From JBMYRH01 sp049602155 (GTDB taxonomy: Bacteria; Myxococcota_A; UBA9042; PHBI01; JBMYRH01), in the NCBI GenBank assembly GCA_049602155.1, contig JBMYRH010000004.1:62001-126000 (forward strand): a stretch of DNA of 64,000 nucleotides, given 5' to 3'. Made by a program: the position numbers and the translations under genes. Below, piece by piece: positions 42,584 to 51,091 of the stretch. Under the pieces are notes generated by a model, which made no database searches, was not told where the DNA came from, and saw only the letters and a program-made list of their open reading frames with translations. The first letter of the stretch is position 1, and the number at the start of each line of letters is the position of its first letter.

Positions 42584-43180
42584 TCATGAGCGACGCCGAG
42601 ACAGTGCAATATCTTTGCCAGTGACGCGCTGCACCTCTGGCGATTTCCGGTCCGACTCGATCCTGAACCGGACGAAGTAGTAGACCGCTGGTCTGAGTTC
42701 CTCGTTCATGCTCCGCCAAAAGCTGAGCACATCGTTGTAATCCGCCTGAACATTTGGGTACACGTTCAGCTTGTCCGTCGGATAGAAGCTGTCCCCTTCG
42801 AGTTTGTCGCCCGTGAGGATAGGGTTCTCCAAGAACGTTTTGACTGCAAGACCAGTCAGCAAATTCTCTTCTGCGGGTGAGTTCCCCCACACGCTCAAGA
42901 TGTAATGCGCCAACATGTGTACGGGCGCATCGCGGTAATACTCCACGATGCGGCCGTCCTTCATGTAGGACGACACAAGCGTCTGAGTTCGCTCTCTGTA
43001 CCTCTGATCGAACGCCAAGTGGTACATGTAGCAATTGACCGTCGGAAGGTTCTTGATGTTGTCCTTCTTCGGCTTGTCGGTCGAAATGTTCACAGTCGTG
43101 AACCCCGCAGCCTTGAAAGACTCCTCCAATAGCGTTCTGACGGTCTCTCCGATGTCCTTTATGACCTCGAACTGACTCAT
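42584..43180 (-). CDS. DUF4255/Pvc16 family cap or tail-terminator protein
   Basis: 198 residues. EVIKDIGETVRTLLEESFKA, the NCYMYHLAFDQRYRERTQTL segment, MLAHYILSVWGNSPAEENLL and RPAVYYFVRFRIESD fit the DUF4255 family, whose Afp16/Pvc16 members terminate and cap the sheath-tube. DUF4255 commonly opens eCIS operons. Its start overlaps the stop of the small frame above by ATGA. The next gene is sheath 1. Confidence 0.88.
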   Translation of the reverse strand: MSQFEVIKDIGETVRTLLEESFKAAGFTTVNISTDKPKKDNIKNLPTVNCYMYHLAFDQRYRERTQTLVSSYMKDGRIVEYYRDAPVHMLAHYILSVWGNSPAEENLLTGLAVKTFLENPILTGDKLEGDSFYPTDKLNVYPNVQADYNDVLSFWRSMNEELRPAVYYFVRFRIESDRKSPEVQRVTGKDIALSRRRS

Positions 43181-43404
43181 CTGGCGCTTGCTCCAACAAC
43201 CGTTGACCCACCCAACGCACGAGTCGCATCAGACGCATCCAAGCATGATGCTGCGGATGCTGCGAGAGGCGACACTAGCATACGCTGAACAAGCCCGTCA
43301 AACGCACGAATCGCTTTAATTACAGTCACTTCGGGCCCGCTCCATAACTTCTTTCTAGAGAACAAAATGTGGATTGACCTCAGGGCCTCTCCGACCCGCC
43401 TCAA
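43177..43404 (-). CDS. Small possible ORF overlapping the DUF4255 start
   Basis: A frame of up to 75 residues from TTG 43404, or 50 from GTG 43329 (MTVIKAIRAFDGLVQRMLV). It ends with a TGA that overlaps the DUF4255 ATG, a pattern typical of coupled genes. There is no recognisable domain and the ribosome-binding site is weak (GGAG at ten bases for the GTG start). It might be a leader peptide that couples DUF4255 translation. Low confidence. Confidence 0.3.
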   Translation of the reverse strand: MRRVGEALRSIHILFSRKKLWSGPEVTVIKAIRAFDGLVQRMLVSPLAASAASCLDASDATRALGGSTVVGASAR

Positions 43405-43503
43405 TTCACGAACTCCGGTGACCAGCTCACCGGTGTCAACTGACCCCGCTGGGGCACACTGACCCCAATCAATGAGGCCAGCTGCTGCCTCGTTGAGGCC
43501 CCT
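43405..43503 (-). promoter_or_regulatory. Candidate promoter and operator of the injection operon
   Basis: On the minus strand a perfect -35 hexamer TTGACA sits at 43439-43434, with a poor -10 17 bases on (GGAGTT). Two copies of ACTGACCCC (plus strand 43439-43447 and 43458-43466, 19 bases apart) lie directly upstream, and an inverted repeat CCGGTGA/TCACCGG (43415-43421 and 43427-43433) fills the spacer. A strong -35, weak -10 and repeats suggest control by an activator or repressor. This is inference from pattern. Confidence 0.4.
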
Positions 43504-43977
43504 CTAAAAACCGGGGCGATTACCGCCCGTTCCGCCCCCTGCATCCTCATCCGTCAAGAGCTCCATCGTGTAGACACTGGTGCCGCCAGTGCTCTCGATA
43601 CGGACGAAGTAGCGTCCCGCAGTAAGCCCCATCGGTGCGGTCTCGTCGAAGCGCTTGTCATCGTCATGCTCGAAGCTGCTCAACAACTGGGCGCGCTGGT
43701 CGTAGAGTGACACAGTGGCGTCGATATCTTGGTCGTCCCACCAGATGCGGATCCGCACATTTGCATCGGCAAACAGTTCAAACGACTTCCAGTCGGTGTC
43801 ATCGCCTAAGCCAGTGCTGACCTGATCATCGATCGCCGTGTTGGGCTCGATTGCGATGGCTCCACCACGCTTGGCATCTTCGCCAGAAGCCGCATTAAAC
43901 GCTGGACCACAACCCATAAAAGCGAAGCAGACAGCCCACAGGAGGACGAGACCCCAACCACGCAAATGATGCATCAC
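43504..43977 (-). CDS. Lipoprotein with PPC-like beta-sandwich domain
   Basis: 157 residues. The signal MMHHLRGWGLVLLWAVCFAFMGC ends in a lipobox. The mature part resembles a bacterial pre-peptidase C-terminal (PPC) domain: TGLGDDTDWKSFELFADANV, then ATVSLYDQRAQLLSSFEHDD and AGRYFVRIESTGG. Such domains sit on secreted proteases and surface proteins. It ends in a Gly-rich tail. It is upstream of the injection operon on the same strand; a link is possible but unproven. Confidence 0.75.
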   Translation of the reverse strand: MMHHLRGWGLVLLWAVCFAFMGCGPAFNAASGEDAKRGGAIAIEPNTAIDDQVSTGLGDDTDWKSFELFADANVRIRIWWDDQDIDATVSLYDQRAQLLSSFEHDDDKRFDETAPMGLTAGRYFVRIESTGGTSVYTMELLTDEDAGGGTGGNRPGF

Positions 43978-44280
43978 GACTCTGCCTCCGAGTTTCTAGG
44001 CGCGGTAATGTTGTACACGGCTCGAAGGACTTTCGCGATGCATCACTAACGTGGGTGGCCATGAAGGCAATGCCGTACCTGGGGCGTTACTATCGAATCG
44101 ATAGGAGATCCGGCTCGGATCGGGGGTATCTATGCAATGAATCCGGTGCGCGTATATATAGAGGCGCGCGCGAGGCCCTAAAAATGCGAGCGTCTACTCG
44201 TAACTTAGACGCGCTGATGTATTGACCGTCGGAAGAAGGACGGAGGTACTCGACGGGAACTCTGTGATAGAGGACACCAC
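43978..44280. other. Divergent intergenic region
   Basis: 303 bases with no convincing gene. It contains a 15-base near-palindrome CTATCGAATCGATAG (44090-44104) and an alternating purine-pyrimidine tract around 44148-44172 (GCGCGTATATATAGAGG, then GCGCGCGC), which could form Z-DNA or an easily melted promoter. The region must hold promoters for both flanking genes. Exact sites are not clear. Confidence 0.4.
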
Positions 44281-45237
44281 ATGGATAAACGTCCCGAAAC
44301 GACCGCGTGGGTGCTTTGTATAGCCCTGATCGCGCTCGCGCTCTTCAGTGCTGCGCGAGAGTCCTTCGACGCTGAAGAGAGCGTCGAAGCGACACGCCAT
44401 GCCGTCGAATTGCTCCGTTCGGAGTGGCGCGATGGAGATGGTGTTGTCGTTCTCCCCGGATGGGACGATGGCCCGTACGCCGACTTGGTGTCAGTAACAG
44501 CAGAGACTGGTCCCTCTCTGGGTGGGCTCATTCGAGGCGAGCGTATCGATCCAGTTCGCCTGTTCACCCACGAGCGACTTTGGGTTCTGTCGCGTTACGG
44601 GGCTGTGAGTGAGCTCCCCAGTGTGTTGATCTCCGACATAGAGAGCGTCGACCAGCGTCATTCAGAGGCCGGCGTGACGCTGTCACTCTTTGAACTGGTA
44701 GACGCACGTCCCGTCGCTCAACTCACCGATCACGTGTCAGAACTGACCGTGGAGCGGCGACTCGACGGTGGAGAAACCCGCGCCTGCCCGTGGCGTATCG
44801 GTCAACACCGCTGTGGCCTTGCGTCGTGGCTAGACGTGCGCGTTGCCACCCATAATGTGAACCATCGAGACGTCAATTGGCTCTTTGCGCACGCGGGCCC
44901 CGATGACGCGACCCTCGTGATCACCTGGCCTGATGTGCCTCGAACAGAGGCGCTTATTCTTCGTGCCGGCTTCACTCAAAGCAGCACGCGACATCAGCCC
45001 GGCAGCTCCACCTTGGTGCGTACTTATGTGGACGATCTTGCGCAAGACGAGGTCTGGCTCGCTCCACATCGCTATGGTCAAGCCACCCAGGTTATCTCTC
45101 CACCCAGTGGAGGTGAATTGATGACGGTCCGCATCGAGGTCTCTGCGGCCAGTTCAAGCTGGCGTCAGGTCATGATCCAGGCGAACCTGTTCGACGCGCT
45201 TCCGGCGACGTTGCAGCAGGCTGACGGCTCTCCCTGA
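44281..45237 (+). CDS. Single-pass membrane-anchored protein, unknown function
   Basis: 318 residues. One N-terminal helix (WVLCIALIALALFSAA) with positive N-terminus anchors a large extracytoplasmic part. The latter starts with VVVLPGWDDGPYADLVS and contains WLFAHAGPDDATLVITWPDV and a beta-rich C-terminus. It has four Cys-containing spots that could form disulphides (RACPWRIGQHRCGLAS). I do not recognise the family, but the domain layout resembles accessory proteins of family 39 glycosyltransferases. Its last 68 bases overlap the 3' end of that glycosyltransferase gene on the opposite strand. Confidence 0.6.
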   Translation: MDKRPETTAWVLCIALIALALFSAARESFDAEESVEATRHAVELLRSEWRDGDGVVVLPGWDDGPYADLVSVTAETGPSLGGLIRGERIDPVRLFTHERLWVLSRYGAVSELPSVLISDIESVDQRHSEAGVTLSLFELVDARPVAQLTDHVSELTVERRLDGGETRACPWRIGQHRCGLASWLDVRVATHNVNHRDVNWLFAHAGPDDATLVITWPDVPRTEALILRAGFTQSSTRHQPGSSTLVRTYVDDLAQDEVWLAPHRYGQATQVISPPSGGELMTVRIEVSAASSSWRQVMIQANLFDALPATLQQADGSP

Positions 45238-47173
45238 CGTACACCCTGAGCATGGGGACGCCTTGATACCGAACCACCCATGACGGCCCAGCGACGCCGA
45301 AGGCCTCGCGAACGCGGCGGTCCAATTCCTCAAAGGCCTTCTGAGGCTCGATCAGCGCGATAGCAGCGCGCTCCTCGTCCTGAGTAAAGCGGATGTCGTG
45401 CCGTATCAGTCCGACGCGCCGATACATGTCGTACGCGTCCCTGGTCGTGTTTTGAAAAAACACGGGGGCGTTGATTGGGGCGTTCACGTTGAGCCACTCG
45501 AGTGCTTGCCGCGACGTGTGTCCCCAGTACAGGCGTGTCAGTTGAGCATCTGCGGCCCCCCGAGCACCTCCAGCCACGAGCGCGTTGTAATAGGCTGTGC
45601 CGAAGGGAGAAGACTCAAGCGAAGCGCGCACAGGTGCCACGAAGAGCAACACGACGAGTGCTGCTGCCCCGACGGGACGTAGAGTTCGCCACGGCAACCG
45701 GAACACCGTCCGCTGACACAGCCATTGCACAGCGAACCCGGCACAGAGCAAGAGGAGCGGCATCCCGGTCATCCAGTGCTTAATTCCACCGAAGATCGGG
45801 GTGCTGGGCAGCGCGATCAACAGGATCGGCGCGAGCCCGTTGAAGAGCAAAAACGCTAATGTATGACGCGAATCACCTCCTCGTAGAGCGAGCCTTCCCC
45901 AGAGCACAATCCCGACCACGATCAGCACCAGGAACACCTCAGGGAGAGTCCAAGCGGTCATGACAAAGGGGAACGCCCAGGGGAAAGGAGGCACCTCAAG
46001 TGGCTGACCGAAGTACCACTGCATGTAGTGATCGTGCTGTAAGTGAAACTGAAAGTAATCAGCCACTGCCCGATAGGGATCAAACCACAGCTTTGGCCAG
46101 AAGATGAAGAGCATTGGCAAGGCGATAACGGGCATGACGAGCAGGGTCAGGGGCAGGGGCGGTAAGGTTACCCTGAGGCCCCTTAGCGAAAGCGACGCTT
46201 CCTTTCGACCTGCCCATAGCCAAAAGAGCAATAACGGTACCGGCATGAAGAATGCGTTGTGCTTGATGAGCAACGCACAGCCCCACGCCACCCCCGTTAG
46301 GACTGCCCACCGCCGGTCTGTGCGAGCTCGCCAGAAGCAGTAGAGAGTCGCCATCATGGCAGCCACGATGCCCATATCGAAGGCGATGAGGTGACCGTGG
46401 AAGAAGTGCCTTGGACAGAAGAGGAAGGCCAGCGCAGCGAAGAGCCCGGGGAACCAACCCACCGTTGAGACCCCAAGCAAGAACGTGAAGAGCACCGCGA
46501 GCACAGTCGCCAAGACGCCTGGGACACGCATCGCTGTTGCTTCATCAAACACTGCGAGGAAGCGCCTCTCGCGCGCCTGACAGCCAGTCATCATCGGGAC
46601 GTCGGCTTGACCCGTGCACAGCTCGAAAGCTGAAGCCTCTGCGCCATCTACCTGCACCATAGCGTCACGACCCCGTCGCTCGACCACACGTCCCTCGGCC
46701 AATTCTCGGGTCGGCTCTGTCGGCAGACCGCCCACCTCAAGCGGGCTGAGGACCGAAACAGTAGCACCGACTGGGAACCCATCCGAAGGCGCAAGACCGG
46801 TCACCCGGAGCCGCACGCCTGCTCCCTCACTTGCTTTGTTGGACACGATGACCCGACGGTCTTTGTAGGCTAAGTGCCGCCACGCCGCACCAAAGGCTGA
46901 CTTCATCAGCGGTGGATGCTCAAAATTACCAATCCACGTATCCACTACCTCGCGACGCGACATTACATGCTGCGCCTCTTTCACGGTTTTTGCGTCCTCT
47001 AGGGCCTGAAACCACTCCGCGTACTGACGCCCATAGCGAAAGTAAAATGACTCATCTCGTGTAAAGCCCATGTCGTTGGTCAACATCAACGCACTGCAGG
47101 TCAGTGCGATGAGTCCTAGCGCGATGAGTGCAACGAAGCCGCGCGAAGCCGGGAGAGATGGTGTCACTGACAA
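45170..47173 (-). CDS. Family 39-type membrane glycosyltransferase
   Basis: 667 residues, polytopic. The N-terminal luminal motif includes NDMGFTRDESFYFRYGRQYA (the catalytic Asp-Glu pair of GT-C enzymes) and FEHPPLMKSAFGAAW. About ten hydrophobic helices follow. Between residues 90 and 205 lies an unusual beta-rich insert (VIVSNKASEGAGVRLRVTGL) separating FEHPPL from the next core block. GT39 enzymes transfer sugar from lipid-linked donors to proteins or lipids. TTG 47173 is the apparent start, with a GTG two codons later equally possible. Confidence 0.8.
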   Translation of the reverse strand: MSVTPSLPASRGFVALIALGLIALTCSALMLTNDMGFTRDESFYFRYGRQYAEWFQALEDAKTVKEAQHVMSRREVVDTWIGNFEHPPLMKSAFGAAWRHLAYKDRRVIVSNKASEGAGVRLRVTGLAPSDGFPVGATVSVLSPLEVGGLPTEPTRELAEGRVVERRGRDAMVQVDGAEASAFELCTGQADVPMMTGCQARERRFLAVFDEATAMRVPGVLATVLAVLFTFLLGVSTVGWFPGLFAALAFLFCPRHFFHGHLIAFDMGIVAAMMATLYCFWRARTDRRWAVLTGVAWGCALLIKHNAFFMPVPLLLFWLWAGRKEASLSLRGLRVTLPPLPLTLLVMPVIALPMLFIFWPKLWFDPYRAVADYFQFHLQHDHYMQWYFGQPLEVPPFPWAFPFVMTAWTLPEVFLVLIVVGIVLWGRLALRGGDSRHTLAFLLFNGLAPILLIALPSTPIFGGIKHWMTGMPLLLLCAGFAVQWLCQRTVFRLPWRTLRPVGAAALVVLLFVAPVRASLESSPFGTAYYNALVAGGARGAADAQLTRLYWGHTSRQALEWLNVNAPINAPVFFQNTTRDAYDMYRRVGLIRHDIRFTQDEERAAIALIEPQKAFEELDRRVREAFGVAGPSWVVRYQGVPMLRVYVRESRQPAATSPEARRTGSPGS

Positions 47174-47189
47174 GGGACCTCAGGCAAAA

Positions 47190-49055
47190 CTAGCGGGGCC
47201 AAGTGAACGTGTATCGCTGTGCTCCGCGCACATCAAGCGTTTGAGAATGAACGTCACCTGACGGATCGTCGCAGACCAACGTGTGTCTCCCTTCGGGGAG
47301 CGAGAGCCACTTACCGTCCCAAGTCGCACGCGCCAGGGTGCGACCATCCATGAAACACTCGACACCACGAGGTACGCCCCTAATCGCGAGCTCACCGAGC
47401 GTAAAATCGACCTCAACTGCTTTTACAGAGCCATGCGCGACAGGGATGAGCTTTCGACGTGTCACGCCAAAGGCCGAAACCGTGATGCGGTGCTCTCCCT
47501 CACGCAATGTCAGAGCAACTGGAGCGCTTCCGACGTTCCGTCCATCCACAGTCACTTGCGCATCGCGAGCGTTACTCGCGATCGTGACCGTTCCGGAGCG
47601 ATAGCCTACGCCATTTGTATCGATACCGCCCGGCACACGCTCCTCGCCGGATCTGTCGGTCTGCTCCTCCAATTCGCTCGGCACTCTCAAGCTCTCCTCG
47701 GCGTCTGGGACGGCTCCCTGAGGTGCGTCGACGCCTGACGAGGCGCCGAAGACCGTGCTCCCCTCCTCTCCTCGTTCATCGGCTTGGGCCCCCTCAAGGA
47801 CCGGCTCCTCGGATGACGCTGTTCGATGCTCCGGAGCGGGATCACCTGGGGCCCGATTATCAGTGGTCAGGGTCTGAGCCCACAGCGCGCTGGCGAGCGC
47901 CCAGGTAACAACAGCGAGGATGAGGCCGAAGAGCGCATACCAACCTGCGCGCCTTCTTTTGCCTGTAGACGCCCTCTCTCCACGGCCCGAAGCCACCGAA
48001 CGCGGGGCACTGTCCGCAGCAGGAGCCAAGTGACCGCTTGCCACCCCTACCCCACCGAGCTTCCCTGCGTCTCGGACGAGGCCGCTATCCGTGGTGCGAC
48101 GAGACGCCCCCCAGCTCCTGAGCCACTCAAGGTCATCATCACCGCCGCGGACAACGCTGCTGACGAACTCACCAAGCTCAGCGTCGCCGACGTGCGTCAC
48201 CGAGTTCCTCAGATAGCCCTCCAAGTCACGCCACATCGTGTCTGCTGACGCGTAACGCTCCGCGGGATCCCGCTTGAGGCCCAGCTCAAGGATCCGCTCG
48301 AGCTCGAGAGGTAAGTCGGGGACGATATCGCGCGGAGGGCGTGGATCATTCCGAGCATTGGCCGTAGCAGCAGCTAAGCCAGTTTCACTCCCGAAGGGGT
48401 GCGCCCCCGTAAGGGTCTCGTACAGCACAATAGCCAGGCTAAACAGGTCACTGCGGGCATCTACAGGGAGCCCCTCGGTGCGCTCTGGTGCCATGTACCG
48501 CATCTTCCCATGCACCGCCTTCTTATCCCGCCGATCTGCATCATCGGCAGCACGCGCGAGGCCAAAGTCGATCACCTTCACGGCGCCGTTATAGGAAATC
48601 AAGATGTTGTCAGGGCTCACATCACCATGCAGCACACCTCGCTGCTGTGGACTCGCAAGGTAGCTATGGGCGTAGCCAAGTCCTGCGCAGGCGTCCGCGA
48701 CTATCCGAGATGCGAAGGGCTCCGGGACTCGAAGCCCAAAGCTCGCCAGCCGTTCGTTGAGCTGGCTCACAGAGACCCCACGAACCGCCTCCATCGCGAT
48801 GAAGTAGGTCCCGTCGTGCTCACCCAATTCCACGATTTGTACGATGTTCGGGTGCGACATGGCGGCCGCGACGCGCGCCTCGGACAAAAACATTTCTACG
48901 AAGCGCGGGTCCTTGGCACGATCCGGCAGGATCCGCTTCACAACGACCTCTTGCTCAAACCCCGCCGGGCCTCTCTGCTTCGCGAGAAAGACCTCTGCCA
49001 TGCCTCCCTGCGCGATTTGCTTGATGAGGTGGTACTTGCCAAGCCGAGTAGACAT
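47190..49055 (-). CDS. Membrane Ser/Thr protein kinase with PEGA domains
   Basis: 621 residues from ATG 49055 (MSTRLGKYHLIKQI). The kinase domain is about 7-280: IAQGGMAEVFLAK P-loop, catalytic Lys in VVVKRIL, IDFGLA, APERTEG. The catalytic loop reads VLHGDVSPDNILI, so HRD is HGD, which suggests independence from classic RD activation. A Ser/Arg-rich linker leads to one membrane helix (YALFGLILAVVTWALASALW) and C-terminal PEGA repeats (TVTIASNARDAQVTVDGRNV, TLGELAIRGVPRGVECFMDG). It starts divergently from the PP2C phosphatase. PEGA domains face outside and may bind surface structures. It may phosphorylate threonines that the FHA proteins of the injection operon read. Confidence 0.88.
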   Translation of the reverse strand: MSTRLGKYHLIKQIAQGGMAEVFLAKQRGPAGFEQEVVVKRILPDRAKDPRFVEMFLSEARVAAAMSHPNIVQIVELGEHDGTYFIAMEAVRGVSVSQLNERLASFGLRVPEPFASRIVADACAGLGYAHSYLASPQQRGVLHGDVSPDNILISYNGAVKVIDFGLARAADDADRRDKKAVHGKMRYMAPERTEGLPVDARSDLFSLAIVLYETLTGAHPFGSETGLAAATANARNDPRPPRDIVPDLPLELERILELGLKRDPAERYASADTMWRDLEGYLRNSVTHVGDAELGEFVSSVVRGGDDDLEWLRSWGASRRTTDSGLVRDAGKLGGVGVASGHLAPAADSAPRSVASGRGERASTGKRRRAGWYALFGLILAVVTWALASALWAQTLTTDNRAPGDPAPEHRTASSEEPVLEGAQADERGEEGSTVFGASSGVDAPQGAVPDAEESLRVPSELEEQTDRSGEERVPGGIDTNGVGYRSGTVTIASNARDAQVTVDGRNVGSAPVALTLREGEHRITVSAFGVTRRKLIPVAHGSVKAVEVDFTLGELAIRGVPRGVECFMDGRTLARATWDGKWLSLPEGRHTLVCDDPSGDVHSQTLDVRGAQRYTFTWPR

Positions 49056-49397
49056 ATCGTGTGGCTCGCTACCGCAGGAGGGTCGTTGAGATTGCGCGTC
49101 TCGCGCAGTCAAACCATGCAACGTCTGGATCGAAACGCGACCCTCGCCGTGCGTGGCCCGATCGAAACGGCACTGACGGAACTTTAGGCCTCCAACTCAG
49201 CTCATGTCAATCGCCTGAATTGCGCTCTTTCAGAACAATCACAGGCCCTTTGCGACCGCGCTAGGCCCGTCTCGCCCCCCTCTCTCCCGACACAAGGAGT
49301 CGATTCAACCGCAGGACCAGTTGCAGGGGGCGAGTACCCGTGCCATTCTCGCGTCGCGTTTGGCACGGGAATCCCGCAACTAAAGGGCAGTTCATCG
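49056..49397. promoter_or_regulatory. Divergent promoter region with a 9-bp leader hairpin
   Basis: 342 bases between the kinase and PP2C genes. A perfect inverted repeat (49337-49345 with 49361-49369, CCCGTGCCA arms) sits 28 bases before the PP2C start and so lies in its leader RNA. No gene is visible. The region should contain the two divergent promoters, but I cannot place -10/-35 boxes with confidence. Confidence 0.45.
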
Positions 49398-50159
49398 ATG
49401 AAGCTCCAGTACGCAGGGGCCACGCACGTTGGAATGAAGCGTGACCACAACGAGGACAACCTTGCGTTGTACCCGGAGATGAACCTCTTCGTGGTCGCGG
49501 ACGGAATGGGTGGTCATAGCTCTGGCGAGGTAGCGAGCCGCATTGCGGTCGACACCCTGAAGACCTTCTTTCAAGAGACGGAAGAAGATGCAGAGATTAC
49601 CTGGCCCTATAAGCAAAACAAGGGTCTGAGTATCGAAGCCAATCGCTTCGTCTCCGGCATCAAGCTAGCCAATCGAAACATCTTTGAGACCGCGCTCGCG
49701 GACCCCCGCTTTAAGGGCATGGGGACGACGTTTGTAGGCCTCATGACGACCGAGAGTCATGCGCTCATCGCTCACGTGGGGGACAGCCGCTGCTACCTCT
49801 TGCGCGGCGACGAACTGTTACAACTTACGGAAGACCACTCACTTCTGAACGACTACAAAAAGATTCAGAAGATGACCCCGGAAGAGGAAGCCAACTTCCC
49901 GCACAAGAACATCATCGTGCGTGCACTTGGCATGAAAGACTCCGTTGACGTGGACATCCAAGATAACGGCCCACAACTCGGCGACGTCCTCCTGCTTTGT
50001 TCGGATGGGCTCAGCGGCGAGATCACGGACGAGGAGATGCGTAAGATTCTCCTCGCGCACCCCGAGGACCTCGACAAGTGTGTCGAAGTCCTGATTCAGG
50101 CCGCGTGCGACAACGGCGGAAAAGACAACGTGACCGTCATCCTCGTCAAATACGTCTAA
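49398..50159 (+). CDS. PP2C-family Ser/Thr phosphatase
   Basis: 253 residues. Motifs HVGMKRDHNEDNLALYPEMN, FVVADGMGGHSSGEVASRIA, MGTTFVGLMT, ALIAHVGDSRCYLLRGDELL and CDNGGKDNVTVILVKYV include all the metal-binding Asp residues. It is stand-alone and cytoplasmic, as in Stp/PrpC. Being divergent from the PEGA kinase suggests it reverses that kinase's phosphorylation, like PppA beside PpkA in T6SS. There are 342 bases between the genes. Confidence 0.94.
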   Translation: MKLQYAGATHVGMKRDHNEDNLALYPEMNLFVVADGMGGHSSGEVASRIAVDTLKTFFQETEEDAEITWPYKQNKGLSIEANRFVSGIKLANRNIFETALADPRFKGMGTTFVGLMTTESHALIAHVGDSRCYLLRGDELLQLTEDHSLLNDYKKIQKMTPEEEANFPHKNIIVRALGMKDSVDVDIQDNGPQLGDVLLLCSDGLSGEITDEEMRKILLAHPEDLDKCVEVLIQAACDNGGKDNVTVILVKYV

Positions 50160-50216
50160 CGATCCGAGGCGATCGGGCGAACCTCGCGACGTTACCCTTG
50201 AGCTGGCGATGAGCCT

Positions 50217-50984
50217 TTAGGGAGACATCAAGAGCCCCAGCTGACGCCAGCGGTTCACATGTGTCAGGCCACGACGATGGGCATCGACATAGCGTTCGGG
50301 TGTCCCTGTGTCCGCCCAAAAGCCCTCTGTCTCCCACGTGGCGATGCGTGCGCCTCGCTCTAACCACGGCAGATAGCCCTCTCGTACGACGCAAGACATG
50401 CCCTCTGGGGGCAAGATATCGAGGAGCCCACGTGTCGCGAGGTGCACCCCGCAAAAGGTCGAGCCGTTCGCCTCATCTGCAGGGCTCGTAATGCCGGCAA
50501 GCTCGCCTGCGGCGTTGGTCGTCACCACGCGAAGCGCAGCATACCGTGGTTCACGAGTCGTCATCCACACGGCATCCGCTCCCACGTGATGACAGTGGCT
50601 CACGAGAGCCAATAAGTCCGCATCGAAGACGGCATCCGCATTCACGACCAAGAAGGGCTGCTGACCCAGCCAGTCACCAAGCTTCGCGAGTGCCCCCCCA
50701 GTACCGAGGAGTTCACTCTCTACCGAGAGATGCCACCGCACCTGAGGGTACCTGCGTGTCAGGGTCGTCTCGACATGTGTCGCGACCTGCGATCCCAAGT
50801 GGTGCGCATTCACCGCAATACGGGTGATACCTGCAGAGACAAGGTGCGCTGCGGCGTGATCGATCAACGGGCGTCCCAGAAATGGAACAAGCGCTTTCGG
50901 GGTCTCGTCCGTGATCGGACTCAATCGTGTCCCACGCCCAGCGGCGAGAATCACGGCCTGTGTGACCTGCATAGGGGAATTCAT
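50217..50984 (-). CDS. NDP-sugar nucleotidyltransferase
   Basis: 255 residues. AVILAAGRGTRLSPITDETP, KALVPFLGRPLIDHAAAHLV, SELLGTGGALAKLGDWLG and FWADTGTPERYVDAHRRGL mark a nucleotidyltransferase of the MurU/GCD1 or mannose-1-phosphate guanylyltransferase type. It makes an activated sugar for the wall or glycans. The ATG at 50984 is used; an ATG five codons later is equally plausible. The size (short, no C-terminal beta-helix) fits the MurU-like or ManC-short subfamily, but the sugar cannot be told. Confidence 0.85.
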   Translation of the reverse strand: MNSPMQVTQAVILAAGRGTRLSPITDETPKALVPFLGRPLIDHAAAHLVSAGITRIAVNAHHLGSQVATHVETTLTRRYPQVRWHLSVESELLGTGGALAKLGDWLGQQPFLVVNADAVFDADLLALVSHCHHVGADAVWMTTREPRYAALRVVTTNAAGELAGITSPADEANGSTFCGVHLATRGLLDILPPEGMSCVVREGYLPWLERGARIATWETEGFWADTGTPERYVDAHRRGLTHVNRWRQLGLLMSP

Positions 50985-51091
50985 GACTCGATCGTAGTAC
51001 GCACGTCATGACGAGCAAGAAAGTCCCTCAACGGTGCACACCAGACCTGCTCGCCGCTGGCCCCCCTACCCCGAACCTTACGAGCTTTGGT

